Shown here in pieces: positions 36,145-46,710 of a stretch of DNA of 64,000 nucleotides (the stretch's first letter is position 1; every line of letters begins with the position of its first letter). The DNA comes from Hydractinia symbiolongicarpus. Its lineage: Eukaryota; Cnidaria; Hydrozoa; Anthoathecata; Hydractiniidae. The stretch spans positions 16,804,001 through 16,868,000 of the forward strand of contig NC_079876.1 of the NCBI RefSeq assembly GCF_029227915.1. The letters run 5' to 3'. The notes under the pieces were generated by a model. That model was given only the letters and a program-made list of their open reading frames with translations, was not told where the DNA came from and ran no database searches. The position numbers and the translations under genes are program-made.

Positions 36145-36875
36145 ATGAAGCTGGCATTGTTGTTCTTGACATTGTTTCTTGGTATCATTGCCAGTAAGTT
36201 GTTTGTTAGGTTATTCACAATACAACATTGAGCTGCATTGGATAAATTAATTATTTTGGTAACTGTTATAAAAAAATGGTATCTGATACGACGGTCTGTG
36301 TAAAACAAGGGGAAACAAAAACGAGTACAAATGCATACTAGAACAGTGTACTGAATCATGCTTATGTCGCAGTTCTACTCTTTTAATATCTCCGGAGTAT
36401 AAAAATACATTTACCTAGTACTGAAGGATTAGATACAAAAGTGCTATCAATAGATAGCTTCTCAGCACGCTTTGTTCTTATCTGATACTTTTTTCTATTT
36501 AGCAAGTCCTATTGAGTTTGAAGATACCGCAGCCAATAATGTTGCTGGTGAGTTATCTATTGTGTGTATACTTTGCCATTAAAAAATAACATTACGCTAT
36601 TTTAGTATACCTTTATTGATCTAGACGAACATGAAATTGAGGATCCTGTAGTTGATGAGGAGGAGGATGACGATGATTGCGATAATGATGATGAAGAAGA
36701 ATCAAATGACGACGACTGTGATGACGACGACGAAAGCGATGATTTAAATGACGGTGGAAAGACAAGATGCCGTCGAAAGAGAAGATGTTATCGATACAGA
36801 TACAGATATACCAGTTACCGACACAAATACGGCGGATATGGTGGCCACGGAAGCCAACCTTACCACAGAGGATAA
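36145..36875 (+). CDS. Secreted acidic/cationic peptide precursor, gene A (three exons, intact)
   Basis: Exons are 36145-36193, 36503-36547 and 36625-36875, all with GT..AG borders and matching phase 1 junctions; the product is 114 residues. Residues 1-16 (MKLALLFLTLFLGIIA) are a signal peptide. Residues about 20-75 are very acidic, with many Asp/Glu and Cys at 50 and 63. Residues about 77-114 are strongly basic and Tyr-rich: KTRCRRKRRCYRYRYRYT, Cys at 80 and 86, and a Gly/His-rich end. An acidic pro-part balancing a cationic end is the build of many antimicrobial peptide precursors (for example arminins in Hydra), but I see no sequence match to a named family. A matrix or mineral-binding role is the main alternative. 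Two related loci lie on the opposite strand at 46 and 49 kb. Confidence 0.75.
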
Positions 36876-37750
36876 ATTTGCATGTGAATAATTAAAATGA
36901 TTGAAAGTTTTTGAAACAATTTGTTTTTATTTTGTTGTCTCAATCCTGAATTATTTGGTGGCCACCATAAACTTGCCCAAAATATATTTTTTGATTGGTA
37001 AAAATATGCTACATGTAACACTGAAGTTAGAATTAGAAACATGCTCTATAGAATGAATTTATAGTAGAAGTTCAAGGTTTGTGATTAGTTTTTTTTAGCT
37101 ATATGCCATGTCTGCAAGCTTAGATCGACTTCTAGCAAACACCTATGAACAAAAATATTTCACAAGCGATATTCGACTTTATGATCAACCTTGTAGCGTA
37201 TACTTCTTACATGCTATATAAAAGTTATTGATGTCTATATTAATATAAAGGTTTAATTAAGTTAAAAATAGCTAGTTTAGGCAAACACAACAAGGAAACA
37301 ATATAGCTGGAGTGAAGGGAATTAGCAATTATATTAATTGCTAATTCACATTGTGTTATAATAAAGTTATTATAAATTAGTTGCTTTAATACTATACTTA
37401 GACAATTGGTACAATCCACAACTAGCCATTATAACGTGACTGACATGGTGAGTTTATATCAGAGTTAGAGATAATGGTATTCAAGATGCATAAAATCAAT
37501 TGACTTTAGGCACCGATGCAAGTTTGCAAGTGGGGTGTAAAAATACTTTTGCGAGACAACAATGTAATATGTATTAAAATAATATGAAACACTTTTAATA
37601 TGTTTTTAAACATTTTCGTCACAGTTATAGTACAACACACTTATTTAGGGGTTCCGGAGGGGGAGGGGAGGGGGGCTATTTGGGATATAAAGTTGTGTCA
37701 AAATCAAAGAAAAACGAACATACATAAAAAACGATATCGCATCTTATATA

Positions 37751-38056
37751 TTAACCTTATTCAAGCCGGTAGACCATCTTTCAATTCTTTTGTAGCCAAT
37801 TTTAAATTAGCTTTTGCAAATTCAAATTATATGGCTATGTCTTTTTCAAACAAAATGTACTGGTAAGAAAATACAGATAACATTTTACACATGAAACCTA
37901 TTCTTTTTATTTAAAAGCTTATGCTTTAAAAATTGTACAATTTTTTCATGTTCAGTTATATATGATGATGTTAACTTTTATGGAATGATTTCAGCCAAAT
38001 GTTATTGATCCCCTGACTTCTCTAAGTTCCAAAAAACCTGGCATGAATAGGATTAA
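37751..38056. mobile_element. piggyBac-type MITE, copy 1
   Basis: Bounded by TTAA at 37751 and 38053, with ends ccttattcaagccgg and, inverted, tcctattcatgccagg. The TTAA target and ccctatt-like ends suggest piggyBac-like mobilisation. About 306 bp, non-coding. It directly abuts the broken peptide exon B. Confidence 0.65.
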
Positions 38057-38255
38057 AATGATGATGATGAAGAATCAAATGATGGTGACGACGACGAAAT
38101 GATGATTCAAATGACGTTGAAAGAGAAGATGTGGTCGACAAAGAAGATGTTATTGATACAGATACAGATATACCAGATACCGTCACAAATACGGCGGGAA
38201 TGGTGGATGCGGTGGCCACGGAAGCCACGGAATCCAACCTTACCGCAGAGAATAA
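38057..38255 (+). pseudogene. Broken exon 3 of the acidic/cationic peptide family (locus B)
   Basis: The Asp-rich part, the Tyr/Arg-rich part (RYRYT then RYRHKYGG) and the 3' flank match gene A closely, but exons 1 and 2 are absent. A frameshift separates the acidic and basic parts, and an in-frame TGA at 38154-38156 replaces a CGA Arg codon. The locus is the second unit of a local duplication covering exon 3 of A and its downstream flank up to the second MITE. Confidence 0.75.
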
Positions 38256-38845
38256 ATGTGTATATAAGTAATAAGAATGATTGAAAGTTTTGAAAGTTTT
38301 GAAGTTAGGAATTAGAAACATGCTCTATAGAATAAGTTTATCGTAGGAGATCAAGATTTCTGTGATTAGTTTTTAGCTATATATTCTAGCAAAAACCTAT
38401 GAACAAAATCATTTCTCAAGGGATTCTTCTTTATACAACAACAAATACACCTGAAGAAGAGGGAATTAAATTGGTTCTTTTAATACTATAATTAGACAGT
38501 TAGTAATAACCTCAATTAACCATTTTAACGCGGCTGATATTCTTTAATGATGAGTTCGTATCAGGATTAGAAGTAATGATATTTAAGATACAGCGACTTT
38601 ACTTTAAATGCCGACAGAAGTTCAAGTTCACAAGGGGTTGCAGAAAGGACGACTATACCTACTAAAATAAGCATTAAAACAATATAAAACAAAATTTTGT
38701 AAAGCAATATTTATTCTGTTTTTACAAAATTCTTCTTAAACATTATCGTCCAATTTATAGTACACCACACTTATATTTAGGGACTGGATGAAATCGGAAT
38801 AGAAAGATGTGTCAAAAAAATACATACATAAAAATATAAATTATA

Positions 38846-39107
38846 TTAACCCTATTCGTGCCGGGACACCACCTTTCAATTCTGGTGTAGCTCATTGTGA
38901 GTTACCTTCTGGAAATTTAAATATTTTATGGCAACGTCTTTTGCGAACAAAAGGTACCAGGTAAAAATGCTTATGCTTCAAAGATTTGACGATTTTTTAG
39001 CTTCAGTAATATATGATGTCGTACATTTAATATAATGGCGACGGCGAATATTATTGATCCCCTGACTTCTTGGAGTTCCAAAAAAATCCTGGCATGAATA
39101 GGATTAA
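38846..39107. mobile_element. piggyBac-type MITE, copy 2
   Basis: TTAA at 38846 and 39104, with ends ccctattcgtgccggg and inverted tcctattcatgccagg. It is about 262 bp and similar inside to copy 1 (gatcccctgacttct, ggagttccaaaaaa). Its presence at the same place in the second duplicated unit suggests it moved with the duplication. Confidence 0.65.
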
Positions 39108-39253
39108 AGTCTACTTTTTTATTACCTACTTTTTAAAGTAAAGTTGTGCGTCATATATTTCAATAAGTGTAACTTAATGATCATTAATTTGACCAAAGGT
39201 ATCTAAATGTACGACGTCGCGGTGTCATATTTTATATGGTTAACCATTTTAGA

Positions 39254-39594
39254 TTAAGATTGAGTAGAATTGTTAGTTTGTTCAGGTGGAATTGAATAAA
39301 GGTGAAACCTTCCCGCTTCTTGTATTCCAATTTCATTTGAAAGAAAACACGATATAAATGATGATGTCATTTTCTTTAAGATGTAAATTTTCAACTTTGT
39401 GTTATCTTGATTGAACCAGTAATCGAATCCTTCACCTTTCTTCCAAACATCTCTTCTTTTATGGAAAGGTTCGTAATCTATAAACCAACCAATGTCCAAC
39501 GCGCCCTTCCCTGCAGCGTTGCAATGCAATGTTATGTTGGTACCATAAAGTCTTTTTGTATACCTTTGAAGTGGTGGTAAGCGTTTCGTAATCA
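39254..39594 (-). CDS. Immunoglobulin-like exon, probable last exon
   Basis: On the minus strand, after the acceptor gatttccag, an Ig domain reads TNITLHCNAAGKGALDIGWF and later SSFISCFLSNEIGIQEAG: strand B Cys, strand C Trp and strand F Cys are all present. The frame ends at a TAA at 39254 after a short Ser/Thr/Asn tail, with no membrane segment, so the product may be secreted or this may be one isoform. It takes the single base left by the Ig exon at 40843 in phase, so both are in one gene. Confidence 0.65.
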
Positions 39595-39683
39595 CTGGAA
39601 ATCCATGTGGTAAATGTTTTTCTAAACGTTAATATTTTTAAAGTTTATTAAAGCTTTGATCTTCTTCTATACACTTTAGATAG

Positions 39684-39990
39684 CCTAATTGGTAGAGCTT
39701 TTGCTTGCAAATCGCAAGATGTCGAGTTCGAGACCGGTCACCGCCTAATTGGCGCATAAGTAGAAAGTTTCAGTAAACTAACCTGGGTGCTAAGAAACTT
39801 AGTGTTAAGAATATGTGTGGCGCTCTAATTCAGCAATATAATATTCTTGGTCTAATATATAAGTAAGAGGCGATAGGCTCGCTCTTTGTCCGATGCTTTC
39901 TAGTACTAAAGAAGGGTGTCCACTTTTATGTTCCTTTGGAAAAGACGCCCAATTAGGTTTTCCAGATACAGTTGCCGTTCAATAAGTGGA
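39684..39990 (+). mobile_element. tRNA-derived SINE in the Ig-gene intron
   Basis: The head carries a pol III A box (tagcctaattggtagagc, 39690-39707) and a B box (gagttcgagacc, 39733-39744) at tRNA spacing. A non-tRNA body follows. It does not fold into a proper tRNA: the anticodon arm and acceptor stem do not pair well. It lies in the intron between the two Ig exons, in the opposite orientation to that gene. Confidence 0.55.
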
Positions 39991-40842
39991 ACTTTCAAGG
40001 GAACTAAAAAATAGGTTCCACATAAATTTTTTCCAAAAAGTTTAATTTCATTAAAGCACGCTGCAGTTCTGGGAACAAATATAGAAGTGCTAAAAGTACA
40101 GTTGTAAAACGTTCCAGAAGAGATAAAATAAAATTTAGCGACTTCAATTTACGAGATGTACTTTATATAGTAACTTAGAACTAAACTTAGCTGTAATGTG
40201 TCACCATGAGCGTGCTAGTTTAAAAAAAATTCATGATTCAAATGTAAAAAAACACGTTTGAGCGTTGAAGTTCTGTAATTTGTTTCGATAATCGAGAAAA
40301 AGCTTCGGTTCCCGGAGTGTAATTTGACTCAACAGACCGGGGAAGATGGTTCCACTTATTTCCATATATCAAGTAGCATCTGAGAATCTTCCCATAACCT
40401 TCTTACAAAATTTATTTTCGAATTTACATTACATGCATGATTTCTTTTTGAATTTCTGTATGTATACACCAAAGAAAAGGATTAATGAAGAGATCTTTAT
40501 TTTAAAACCTTTATTTTACAGTACGCATTAATGTGTCTATTTGAAATTGAGGATTTCCACTATACAATTGACTACGACATCTTAATTATGTATAATACCG
40601 GAAAGGTTTACATTCTTTTATACCTTTGAATGAATCGCCGTGAGTAAAAAATATTGCAGTACTTGCTCAGGAATACACAGAATCTAATTAACGATCAGTA
40701 GAAGGCGCCGAGTTAGTTAGTAACACGAAATTTAAAGTGCACAGGGGTGAGAACTTGAGCCTGCAATCTAAATGATTTACAAACTTAATGCGCTTCCTCT
40801 ACACTGCCGCATAGTAAGGGAAAAATGAAAACAAATTAATAC

Positions 40843-41148
40843 CAATGATAGGGGTAAATTTCACTTTATGACTAACTGTAAGATCAACGCCATTTGATGC
40901 CCTGCATTCATACACACCGCGTGAGAGGTTGTTTAAATATGGCCATTGAACCAACGACAAACCAGAGCCGTCTGAGAAAGGGTAAGACCATGGCGGTTGT
41001 TTTGTTAGGTTTATAGCTTTACCATCTTTAAACCATTCCAACTTAAATGGTCGATCGGATTCAACTGAACATGACAGGATAGACTTTCCAATACCAAGTT
41101 TTGTGACAAGATGATTTGCTTTTGGGTAATGTTCTAAGACCAAAAGTC
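40843..41148 (-). CDS. Immunoglobulin-like (I-set) exon
   Basis: The acceptor is ttttttcttag at 41149 and the donor is gtatta after 40843 (minus strand). The domain shows SILSCSVESDRPFKLEWFKD and later LNNLSRGVYECRASNGVDLT, the classic C..W..DxGxYxC pattern with Arg in place of the Asp. A third region, KVKFTP, forms the last strand. The exon leaves one base that joins in phase to the exon at 39594. At least one upstream exon (with signal peptide) is needed, as the exon takes two bases from a previous one; I did not find it. Ig-superfamily proteins in hydrozoans include allorecognition and adhesion molecules, but nothing here assigns that role. Confidence 0.65.
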
Positions 41149-41529
41149 CTAAGAAAAAAAAGGATTATTTTTCACTCTTTAAGAAGCTATTTTATCAATT
41201 GGACAAGCAACAAAAACGAATTATGAATTCTCTTCTTATGAAAGTAGCAGGTAAACTTTAATAAAAAATACTGTTTTAAAATGATCTATGTTGTTTCTAT
41301 TGTAGAAATAAATGGATCGAAGGGTCATTTGATGAATGTACATGTCAAGTATTCATTCTGTTTGTGTTTTTTCGTTGCTATAGATATTCTCAAACATTCT
41401 TTCTAGTTCAAGTGCTCACAATCAAGAAATATTTGACTTGTCTACATTTTCGTGTCATTCAAAAACTTGACATTGTATTATTATTATTAAAATTATTTAC
41501 CCAGAATAACCTCTTTAGTTCCTATTAGT

Positions 41530-41800
41530 ACTGTAATCAACGAGGGTCCTGCGAAGGGGATACTAGCGCATTTAAAGCTCCCATTGAAGCTACGAAAGTC
41601 GAGCAAGCACAGCAATTGCTCAACTAGACAACTGCCTAAGATATCAATCCTTTACTTATGCTGCACATTAAGCGGAAAGGAAAGATTTCACACTTCTATA
41701 GTCTCTGGCATGACTCGGCCGGGGTTTGATCCCAAGTTCTCCCGCACTGGAATTGAACGCTAAAGTGGGAACCATTTTTATATACCACAAGGCTATCAGT
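41530..41800 (-). mobile_element. tRNA-derived SINE (minus strand)
   Basis: The minus strand has an A-box-like tagccttgtgg and a B-box-like gggatcaaaccccgg followed by ccgagtcatgccagagacta, a body seen in cnidarian SINE-like repeats. Confidence 0.5.
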
Positions 41801-41816
41801 ATATAAAAATGGTTCC
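41768..41816. repeat. Perfect 17-bp inverted repeat
   Basis: ggaaccatttttatata at 41768-41784 and its exact complement at 41800-41816, with a 15-nt spacer, at the edge of the SINE. Confidence 0.85.
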
Positions 41817-44800
41817 AACTTGAATATGGAGTTACCATAGAAAGTGTGAAGTAACTCTTTTAAATGCCAATATTACGAAACGTTTTGATAAATAAGTCTT
41901 GCAGCTATTAAGTTCCATTACTTAAAATATCAGCAGTGGTTAATATATATTTAAACTAACATTTTAACAGCATATAAAATCCAGTCTTATTTACTTTTGG
42001 AGAAATGCTAAACAAAATCAAGATCGAGTTGAATACATATTTTTTATATGATTTCCTTTGATTTGTCAATAACGATAATCTCAAAAGTAAAAGATAGCTT
42101 GCCGAAGTTTTTGAATGTAATCTAGAATGTTAATCTGGATCGGCAGAATATTTCTACTTGTGTACCAAGGGAATACACGCCGTTTTGATTAGCGACACAA
42201 AATTTCGGTTCAGACTCAATTTTACTCAAGTTTCTATATACGGCAATAATTAATACTTTCTTGTTGACTTTTGTTTTCTATCTACTCAGAAAGACTTGGC
42301 TTGACACATGATTCATGCAATCTTAGATTTTTCGCAAATACTAACAATAGGGTGTACTACACGAGAAATGTGTTCATCTTACATGCGGTCATCATCTGCT
42401 TACATTGTGTTGCAACAACAGGAAAAAACACTTTAATGTATCAAGGAGCTGGGAGCACGAAAGCAGGAAAGAATAATATGGAGAATTACTGCAGCAAAAC
42501 GTATTACTTAGTACTCGCTTAATTATATCAAACTTTGTTCGGATGGGTAAACAAACAACACACCAAACAAATTTATACATTGAAAAAAATGCGCAAATCA
42601 TTAGTTGCATTCGTTCAGAATATCGTCATCAGCTCTTCCGTTGTAACAATTGATCATTTCTACTCTAGTGATGATGGTTCTGCAAAACTATTTCTATTTC
42701 GAAACATCGTTCCCCGCTTAGCAACAGACATTTTACACAGCAAACATATTTTTGGATGCTAATAATTTCACATATGTGCTTATTCAGTATAGATCTACTT
42801 TCTTTCAATTATTACCAATGTTATCAACAGTAAAGCTCGCAGTTCTCCGATAGCAATTTTAGTTTACGCATCTTACTTAAAGGTTATATTAATATGGGCA
42901 CAAAAATGTCTGCCTAAGCAAGGCTGGAAAGATGGGAAATGGTGAGAAGACGAATACATACTCATTCGATCAATCATTTTTGCCTTGGGAAGCTGATATG
43001 CAGGTTTACTTATACAAATATAACACTTTTTGTGTGTTTACTTTCCTAAGTACGCAAAAAACGTAACAAATGCATGTAGCAAATAATATAGCACATATTA
43101 CCATACCTTCTGTGCAGTGAAAGGTGCTAACCAAGACAGCAACTATTACAAGGTACATTTCATCCCTTTTTCTTCATCACAATTACATCTCACTTTTAAC
43201 ACAAGGAACACAGTTTGAGAAAAATTCCCCTTTATCAATCTTGAAGACATTGATGTCACAGAACCACTTCATATTGTTGACATCAACTGGTATGACGCTG
43301 TTAATGTATTGTTTCTTGTGTCCTGTCCATGCTAGTTATAGATGTGAAGGTAACATGAGTGAAGAGTGGCTTGAGAAAGTTTTGTTGTGTCTCCGTTATG
43401 CGGAAGCTAGCTATTACATTGTTTACTACTGTCCTTTTTTGTTCATGCGAGAAACATGTATTCGATTACAAATATGTACAAGAACACTTCTTTATAATTT
43501 CATCAATGTAAAACATTTTTAAAGTCACACATCTAGATTGTAACGATCATGGGCAAAAACAAAGAAGCATTGCAAATTTAGCTACCTACAAAGTTGACAT
43601 GGTCTGAATTCAGGTTTTGAAGAGAAAAACACTGTGGTGACCTTAGTTTTGTGGTCTCTGGAGAATATTGGTTATTTCTCATTGGCCTATTTCTCAGTTT
43701 CTTTCCTTGTAGTTGCAAGAAAACAGAACAACTTTGTACATAACAATGACAAATCTAACATGCTCTACGAGGGTGCTGTTCTGATTTTAGATCTTTGAGG
43801 ATCAAGCAGTTACAATAATCAAATAGGATGAAAATCTGTCACAAAAAAATAACAACAATAACAACAACAACAAAAATAACAAATATAATTAATACAACAA
43901 CAATAGAAACACAAACACAAACAAACAACACGATAAAACTGCACGCTTAGGACCACCTGTGAGGAATTTTATGTATTTTGACGTTTTTGACGAAATCGTT
44001 AACCCTCATTATCTTGTTTACTATCAAAACAAAGTGGTCATTTTGAAGATGACTTGCATAGTTGTTTACAATAGCATCAAATCATCTTCTACCATATTTG
44101 TCATTTCTTTTCACTATTTACGCTATCCGCTATATACCTCAGGTGTTCTGTAGAAAAAAGTTTTAGAAGATTCTTTACTGCTCCCTATAAATATACATAT
44201 ACAGGATATGTAATAATCTGAAACAAATTTTGTTTTTCAGCAATTGAGGGTTTTGAGTGTCATGGTAGCCTTATATGTGTTTGCATTGTCTAGAGTGTCG
44301 TCTAGACTGTTCTAATGTGCCGAATATAATTTTAAAATAGTTATTGTTGGAGTGGATGAAAAGTCCCAGAGACCTTTAAACATCTTAATATTCACCGATT
44401 TGGTAAAATTGAAAAGCCACTAACTAATGTACCCCGTACATATATTGTCTCATTTTAATGGTACAGTTATTGAACATTTTAAGTTTTTAAAATTTCAAAG
44501 TATACTAACCACAGGAAAGGATTTGTTATGAGATTCAGGCGATGAAACAAGAAATAAAAGAATAAAAAATCATTCCAAATAGGACCCAAAATACAGAAAA
44601 AGATGAGCATCTATCATTTATCTTTTGCCTTTTCTGTATTTTTGTTTATATTGTTGAAATTTCTTTTCTTGCGACAATTTATTTTTCCTCAGTTTTTACC
44701 TTTACTATAGCCCTCGTTACCATCTGTAGTGTAAACAAAATCAAGTTTAAAAAGTGTTTACAAAGATTTAATAAAGCGTAGCTAAAAATATTCGCATCCA

Positions 44801-45230
44801 CAAACATTCATTTTATTTTATGTCAATTTCTCAACTTTTTATTCGGTTCAAAATAGAGATAAAATGAGATTTTAACTAAACGAGTATATCGATTATCTTG
44901 GAGACACGAAAAGAACACCTGTCAACATAAACATTCATTATTCCAACAACTAATTTCCTGGTTTTATCCAATATTTTTCTTAGTGAAGTTTCTTAGCACT
45001 ATTAAAATTTTTTTTGTACAGTACTTACACTATTGATTGGTTGCTTATCAAAAAGCACAAAGCGTGTCATAGCATTTTGATATAACTTTCTTAATCCTTT
45101 AATATGGAAATAGTTAATAAAGATGGAATATAAATATTAACATGGTAACTTATTGGATGAGGTTGTAATGTGTACTTGCAGTAAAAAACAAAGTATAAAT
45201 TTTGAGGTTAGAACAAAGAAACTTATGTTA
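41817..45230. other. No gene seen
   Basis: Several short frames but no domain. A fragment at 43215-43320 reads FINLEDIDVTEPLHIVDINW in one frame and looks protein-like, but is flanked by stops and unrecognised. A low-complexity aac-rich run is at 43850-43930. Confidence 0.4.
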
Positions 45231-45234
45231 ATAC

Positions 45235-45445
45235 TAACCCTATAGACCTGTTGTAATGAAAAATTACTGTTTTTAGCCTTTTTAGTAAAACAGCTGATAT
45301 GCATTACTTTATGCATTAAACAAACAACACACCAAACAAATTTATACATTGAAAAAAATGTGCAAATCACCTATAGACCCGTTATAATAAAAAGTTACTG
45401 TTTTTGGGCTTTTTAGTAAAACAGCTGATATGCATTACTTTGTCA
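45235..45445. repeat. Local direct duplication, about 130 bp
   Basis: ccctatagacctgttgtaat ... aaaacagctgatatgcatta at 45238-45310 recurs at 45370-45440. The stretch between them (aaacaaacaacacaccaaac, 45317 onwards) recurs at 42548. Confidence 0.7.
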
Positions 45446-45894
45446 GTGTCCTGCAGTTGTAGGCTGCAAAATTCCACCTTGACAGCTGTGTAAGTGAACT
45501 AAACTACGTCGGAAAGCGTCAGCTATTTTCAAAACGTCTACATTATACAAAAGTCTTCACACTGGACACAATGTTAAAAATTTGGGACGTGCTATTACAA
45601 TTTAAAATTAATATAGTTTAATACTTTAACCAAATAACGTAAGATCTTTTGTCCTATGTCGCTGTACATTCGGAAAAGTAAACTCAGTGATTTTTACTTA
45701 GATAGAAATGAAGTTCTCGATTGCTTGTGGTCACAAGTCCGCCCTCCGTCCCATTATATAAAGTCCGGGATTGTAGGTATGTTGGCATTTATATTAGGAT
45801 TAAAAGAAACAGAAACTAATAGAATTAAATCATTTTTTAAAATACTTTTCAGATACAAAGCACTGCCATTCAAAAGTCGTTCTGCACAAAAAGA

Positions 45895-46390
45895 TTACAT
45901 GCTTGTTATTTGACCTCTTTTTCGATATCGGTAGGGATGACATTTTCTATATCGTCTATATCGACGACACCTTCCACCATCATTTGACTTATCGCTTTCA
46001 TCATCATCATCATCGTCATCATTATCATCATCATTTGACATTTCATTATTATCACCATCGTCATCGCAGTCATCTACAGCATCGCCAATTTGTGTTTATC
46101 TAGAAAATAAAGCTACCTTTTCGTTACGAAATATATCATTTGGAAAGAAAGGGGGAGAAAGTGTGAAATACTTACGAGAAACATCATTGTCTTCAAACTC
46201 TTCAGATTCAATAGGCAACGCTAAATAACAGAAAACAAAGAAATAATTAGTTTTCAAGCTGTTAAAAAAATTGTTGCACAAATAATAAGTTGGTGCTAAA
46301 TGTTATGCTGTGAACAAACAAACAAACAAACAAACAACTTACTGGCAATAATATTAAGAATAATGTTAAGGACAACAATACAAGCTTCAT
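45895..46390 (-). pseudogene. Broken acidic/cationic peptide gene (locus C)
   Basis: It has the same three-exon plan as gene D on the minus strand: 46390-46343, 46220-46176 and 46099-45895, with intact GT..AG borders. Exon 1 is 48 nt rather than 49, so a one-base deletion shifts the signal peptide out of phase. A second one-base loss lies near the start of exon 3. In the ancestral frame the tail is still recognisable (GRCRRYRRYRKCHPYRYRKR). The promoter (tataaataa, 46453-46445) and leader are conserved. It looks like a recently inactivated sister of gene D. Confidence 0.7.
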
Positions 46391-46444
46391 GATGATAGAT
46401 ACTTTTGCAGACGTTGGAACTAACTTGTTAGTAACTGAGTCGTC

Positions 46445-46453
46445 TTATTTATA
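46445..46453 (-). promoter_or_regulatory. TATA box of locus C
   Basis: tataaataa on the minus strand, 55-63 bp before the ATG, followed by the conserved leader gac-actc-gttactaac. Confidence 0.55.
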
Positions 46454-46710
46454 AGAATTGATCTTTCTTGTTATGAGTAATAAACTGCGTTCTTGGTTTA
46501 CCAAATTTTGTCTAATTGGAGTTAATAATTATATAGTGAGATTTCAAGTAGGAGGATTTCTTAAATCTTTTCTTTGTTTAAATAGTATTGACATCATTTC
46601 TAAGAACGTTATGTGTATTTTAGGTTTAAAAGTTCTGTTTGTGAAAAACTAGACGAGATTAAAGAATGTAATCGCGCCTACATTAAACAAAGTTAGAAAT
46701 ATAGAAAAAA

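Larger units (their letters stand above)
45860..46710. repeat. Segmental duplication, copy C (partner 48905-49915)
   Basis: Similarity extends beyond the exons: gtcgttctgcacaaaa-gatta downstream, and ttatgagtaataaactgc plus tttcaagtaggaggatttct upstream, are shared with the gene D region. Genes C and D arose by a duplication of about 0.9 kb. Confidence 0.7.

Noticed and set aside
38099-38284. 61-residue plus-strand frame
   Set aside because: A shifted frame across the broken peptide exon B.
39684-39760. Functional tRNA gene
   Set aside because: A and B boxes are present, but anticodon and acceptor stems do not pair properly and a SINE body follows.
43124-43522. 132-residue plus-strand frame
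   Set aside because: A different frame in part of it looks more protein-like, but both are broken by stops and unrecognised, so no gene is called.
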